The notes under the pieces: generated by a model
The model's input: the letters and a program-made list of their open reading frames with translations, nothing else
Database searches by the model: none
Told to the model about the DNA's origin: nothing
Shown: positions 5,657-6,735 of the stretch, in pieces
Numbering within the stretch: position 1 is the first letter of the stretch
Layout of the letters: each line of letters starts with the position of its first letter
Translations under genes and position numbers: made by a program
NCBI GenBank assembly: GCA_030667105.1
Contig: DAOUWN010000121.1
Span: 1-6,735 of the forward strand
DNA length: 6,735 bases
Direction of reading: 5' to 3'
From: Deltaproteobacteria bacterium
Lineage (GTDB): Bacteria > Desulfobacterota > Desulfobacteria > C00003060

Positions 5657-6679
5657 TTACTTCATAAAGAGGTTAGACAGATTCCAGGGCGCTCTTTTCT
5701 TCCAGGCACCTCGGTGGTAGGCATCGCTGACAAGCAGAGGAAACGTAAGAGTGGCTTCACCAAAGACCATCTGCTCATACTTCAGGTCTACTTTTCCCCA
5801 GGAGCATGCCTCTTTCAGCGTGGACCCCGACAGTCCGCCATCCCGTTCATCAGCTACTGTGAGCTGAATAGCGTATTTATGCATGGGCTTTTCTTGTCCC
5901 AAGATATCTGTGGCCACCACCACGTCCTGAGTGAAATTCTTGGGTACCCCACCACCTACCATGATGATGCCCGTATCTTTGACGGCCAATTTGATCTCTG
6001 TCAGTTCACGAAAGTCCCGGACGGAATCGATGGTAAGATGCCCGTCTTTCTTGTGCCACTGATGGTACACCAGTCCGAAACCGGCAGAGCAATCAGAAAA
6101 TGCAGGGACAAAGACTGGCACCCCTTTCTTATAAGCAGAGTGAATTGCGGATCTTTCCGCTTTTAACCCTTCCCTTTCCAAATAAGCTCCCATGGCATGG
6201 ATGAATTCTCTGGAGGAGTGCGGTCTTGGAGGTAACGTGTCAGCAATCTGTGCTATTGTCATGTCACAGACGCGCAGTTCGTCTTCGTCGATATATGTGT
6301 CATAGATCCGGTCAATGGCAAGCTGACGCAATGCCCTATCGTCCACAAATGGGCTCCCCGCGTAATGTCTAAACCCGAGTGCTTCGAAAAAATCCTGATC
6401 TACAATAATAGCACCCGTAGATACGATGACATCCACCATATTGTGATCGACCATATCCGCGACAGCATGCTTTAGGCCGGCGCTGAATAGAGAGCCTGCA
6501 AGCGTGAGAATGATTTTGCAGTCGTGGTCTGCCAGCATACGGCTGAAGATTTCTGAAGCAACGGCAAGATTCCTCGCCTGAAAAGCCATAGAAGCATATC
6601 CCTCTATGATCGGTCTGGCATCAAACGTTTTGATGTCGATGTGCTCGATCGGTTTTCTTAGGAGATCTTGTTTCTCCAT
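5657..6679 (-). CDS. Deoxyhypusine-synthase-family protein (possible homospermidine synthase)
   Basis: This family transfers the aminobutyl group of spermidine, using NAD, to an acceptor amine through an enzyme-lysine intermediate. The 340-residue length is typical. Visible family blocks are LAGSLFSAGLK (60-70), NMVDVIVSTGA (80-90), GVPVFVPAFSDCSAG (186-200), TGIIMVGGGVPKNF (236-249), ADERDGGLSGS (276-286) and EACSWGKVD (290-298). K296 is the catalytic lysine, aligning with human K329, and GEATLTFPLLVSDAY (307-321) closes the fold. After the GGGV-x-K block, human DHS has His288; here it is N248. Bacteria lack eIF5A, and known bacterial homologues (SpeY type) make homospermidine from putrescine, so that is the best guess. 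The start at 6679 has AAGGGAAG upstream and a typical N-terminus (PIEHIDIK). Confidence 0.92.
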   Translation of the reverse strand: MEKQDLLRKPIEHIDIKTFDARPIIEGYASMAFQARNLAVASEIFSRMLADHDCKIILTLAGSLFSAGLKHAVADMVDHNMVDVIVSTGAIIVDQDFFEALGFRHYAGSPFVDDRALRQLAIDRIYDTYIDEDELRVCDMTIAQIADTLPPRPHSSREFIHAMGAYLEREGLKAERSAIHSAYKKGVPVFVPAFSDCSAGFGLVYHQWHKKDGHLTIDSVRDFRELTEIKLAVKDTGIIMVGGGVPKNFTQDVVVATDILGQEKPMHKYAIQLTVADERDGGLSGSTLKEACSWGKVDLKYEQMVFGEATLTFPLLVSDAYHRGAWKKRAPWNLSNLFMK

Positions 6680-6735
6680 CAGCTTCCCTTTCTCTTTGCG
6701 AAGATCATGCTTAAAACCCGATAGACCAATTTGGC
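6679..6735 (-). CDS. C-terminal end of an upstream gene (partial, tentative)
   Basis: One minus-strand frame is open from the right edge for 18 codons and ends in TGA (6681-6679), whose last base is the first base of the DHS-like ATG. The residues AKLVYRVLSMIFAKRKGS are basic and amphipathic, like a protein tail. The TGATG overlap is typical of translationally coupled genes. A second frame is also open to the edge, in frame with the DHS-like gene, so chance is possible. The family cannot be told. Confidence 0.35.
   Translation of the reverse strand, partial: AKLVYRVLSMIFAKRKGS

Overview
Seven complete genes and two partial edge genes, all on the minus strand, fill this window. It looks like ordinary bacterial chromosome, probably from a Desulfobacterota (former Deltaproteobacteria) lineage. 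That guess rests on three things: a histone-H1-like/HU pair, a deoxyhypusine-synthase-like gene in a clearly bacterial setting (RadA, Fur, HU), and a small foldback repeat whose core (GTCATTCCGGCG... and a CTCGTAAAAAGTC end) resembles intergenic repeats I associate with that group. No phage, plasmid, CRISPR, rRNA or tRNA features were seen.

Read in the direction of transcription (right to left), the window opens with the possible last codons of an upstream gene whose TGA overlaps the next ATG. Then come a deoxyhypusine-synthase-family enzyme (6679-5657), a 399-residue protein I do not recognise (5582-4383) and an HD-domain phosphohydrolase (4329-3688). These are spaced 74 and 53 bp apart and each start has a purine-rich ribosome binding site, so they could form one operon. 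Bacteria have no eIF5A, so the DHS-like enzyme more likely makes or modifies a polyamine such as homospermidine.

A 383-bp gap (3687-3305) carries a good HU promoter and, just upstream of it, two 9-bp direct repeats 31 bp apart. HU (3304-3032) is followed after 64 bp by a small basic protein with an N-terminal helix, a Lys/Ala-rich middle and a winged-helix-like C-terminus (2967-2599). Together they look like a two-gene nucleoid-protein operon.

A second gap (2598-2172) holds a long imperfect inverted repeat with 23/27-nt arms, a weak unidentified open frame, and likely fur promoter signals. Then come a Fur-family regulator (2171-1737) and radA (1688-315). Just past the radA stop sits a 155-bp MITE-like element with 15-bp perfect terminal inverted repeats and an apparent 8-bp target duplication. 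After it, the first 33 codons of an rlmE/ftsJ-type 23S rRNA 2'-O-methyltransferase begin with GTG at 101 and run off the left edge.

The clearest candidates for something undescribed are the unknown 399-residue protein in its DHS/HD neighbourhood, the HU plus H1-like pair with its upstream repeats, and the inverted-repeat element upstream of fur.
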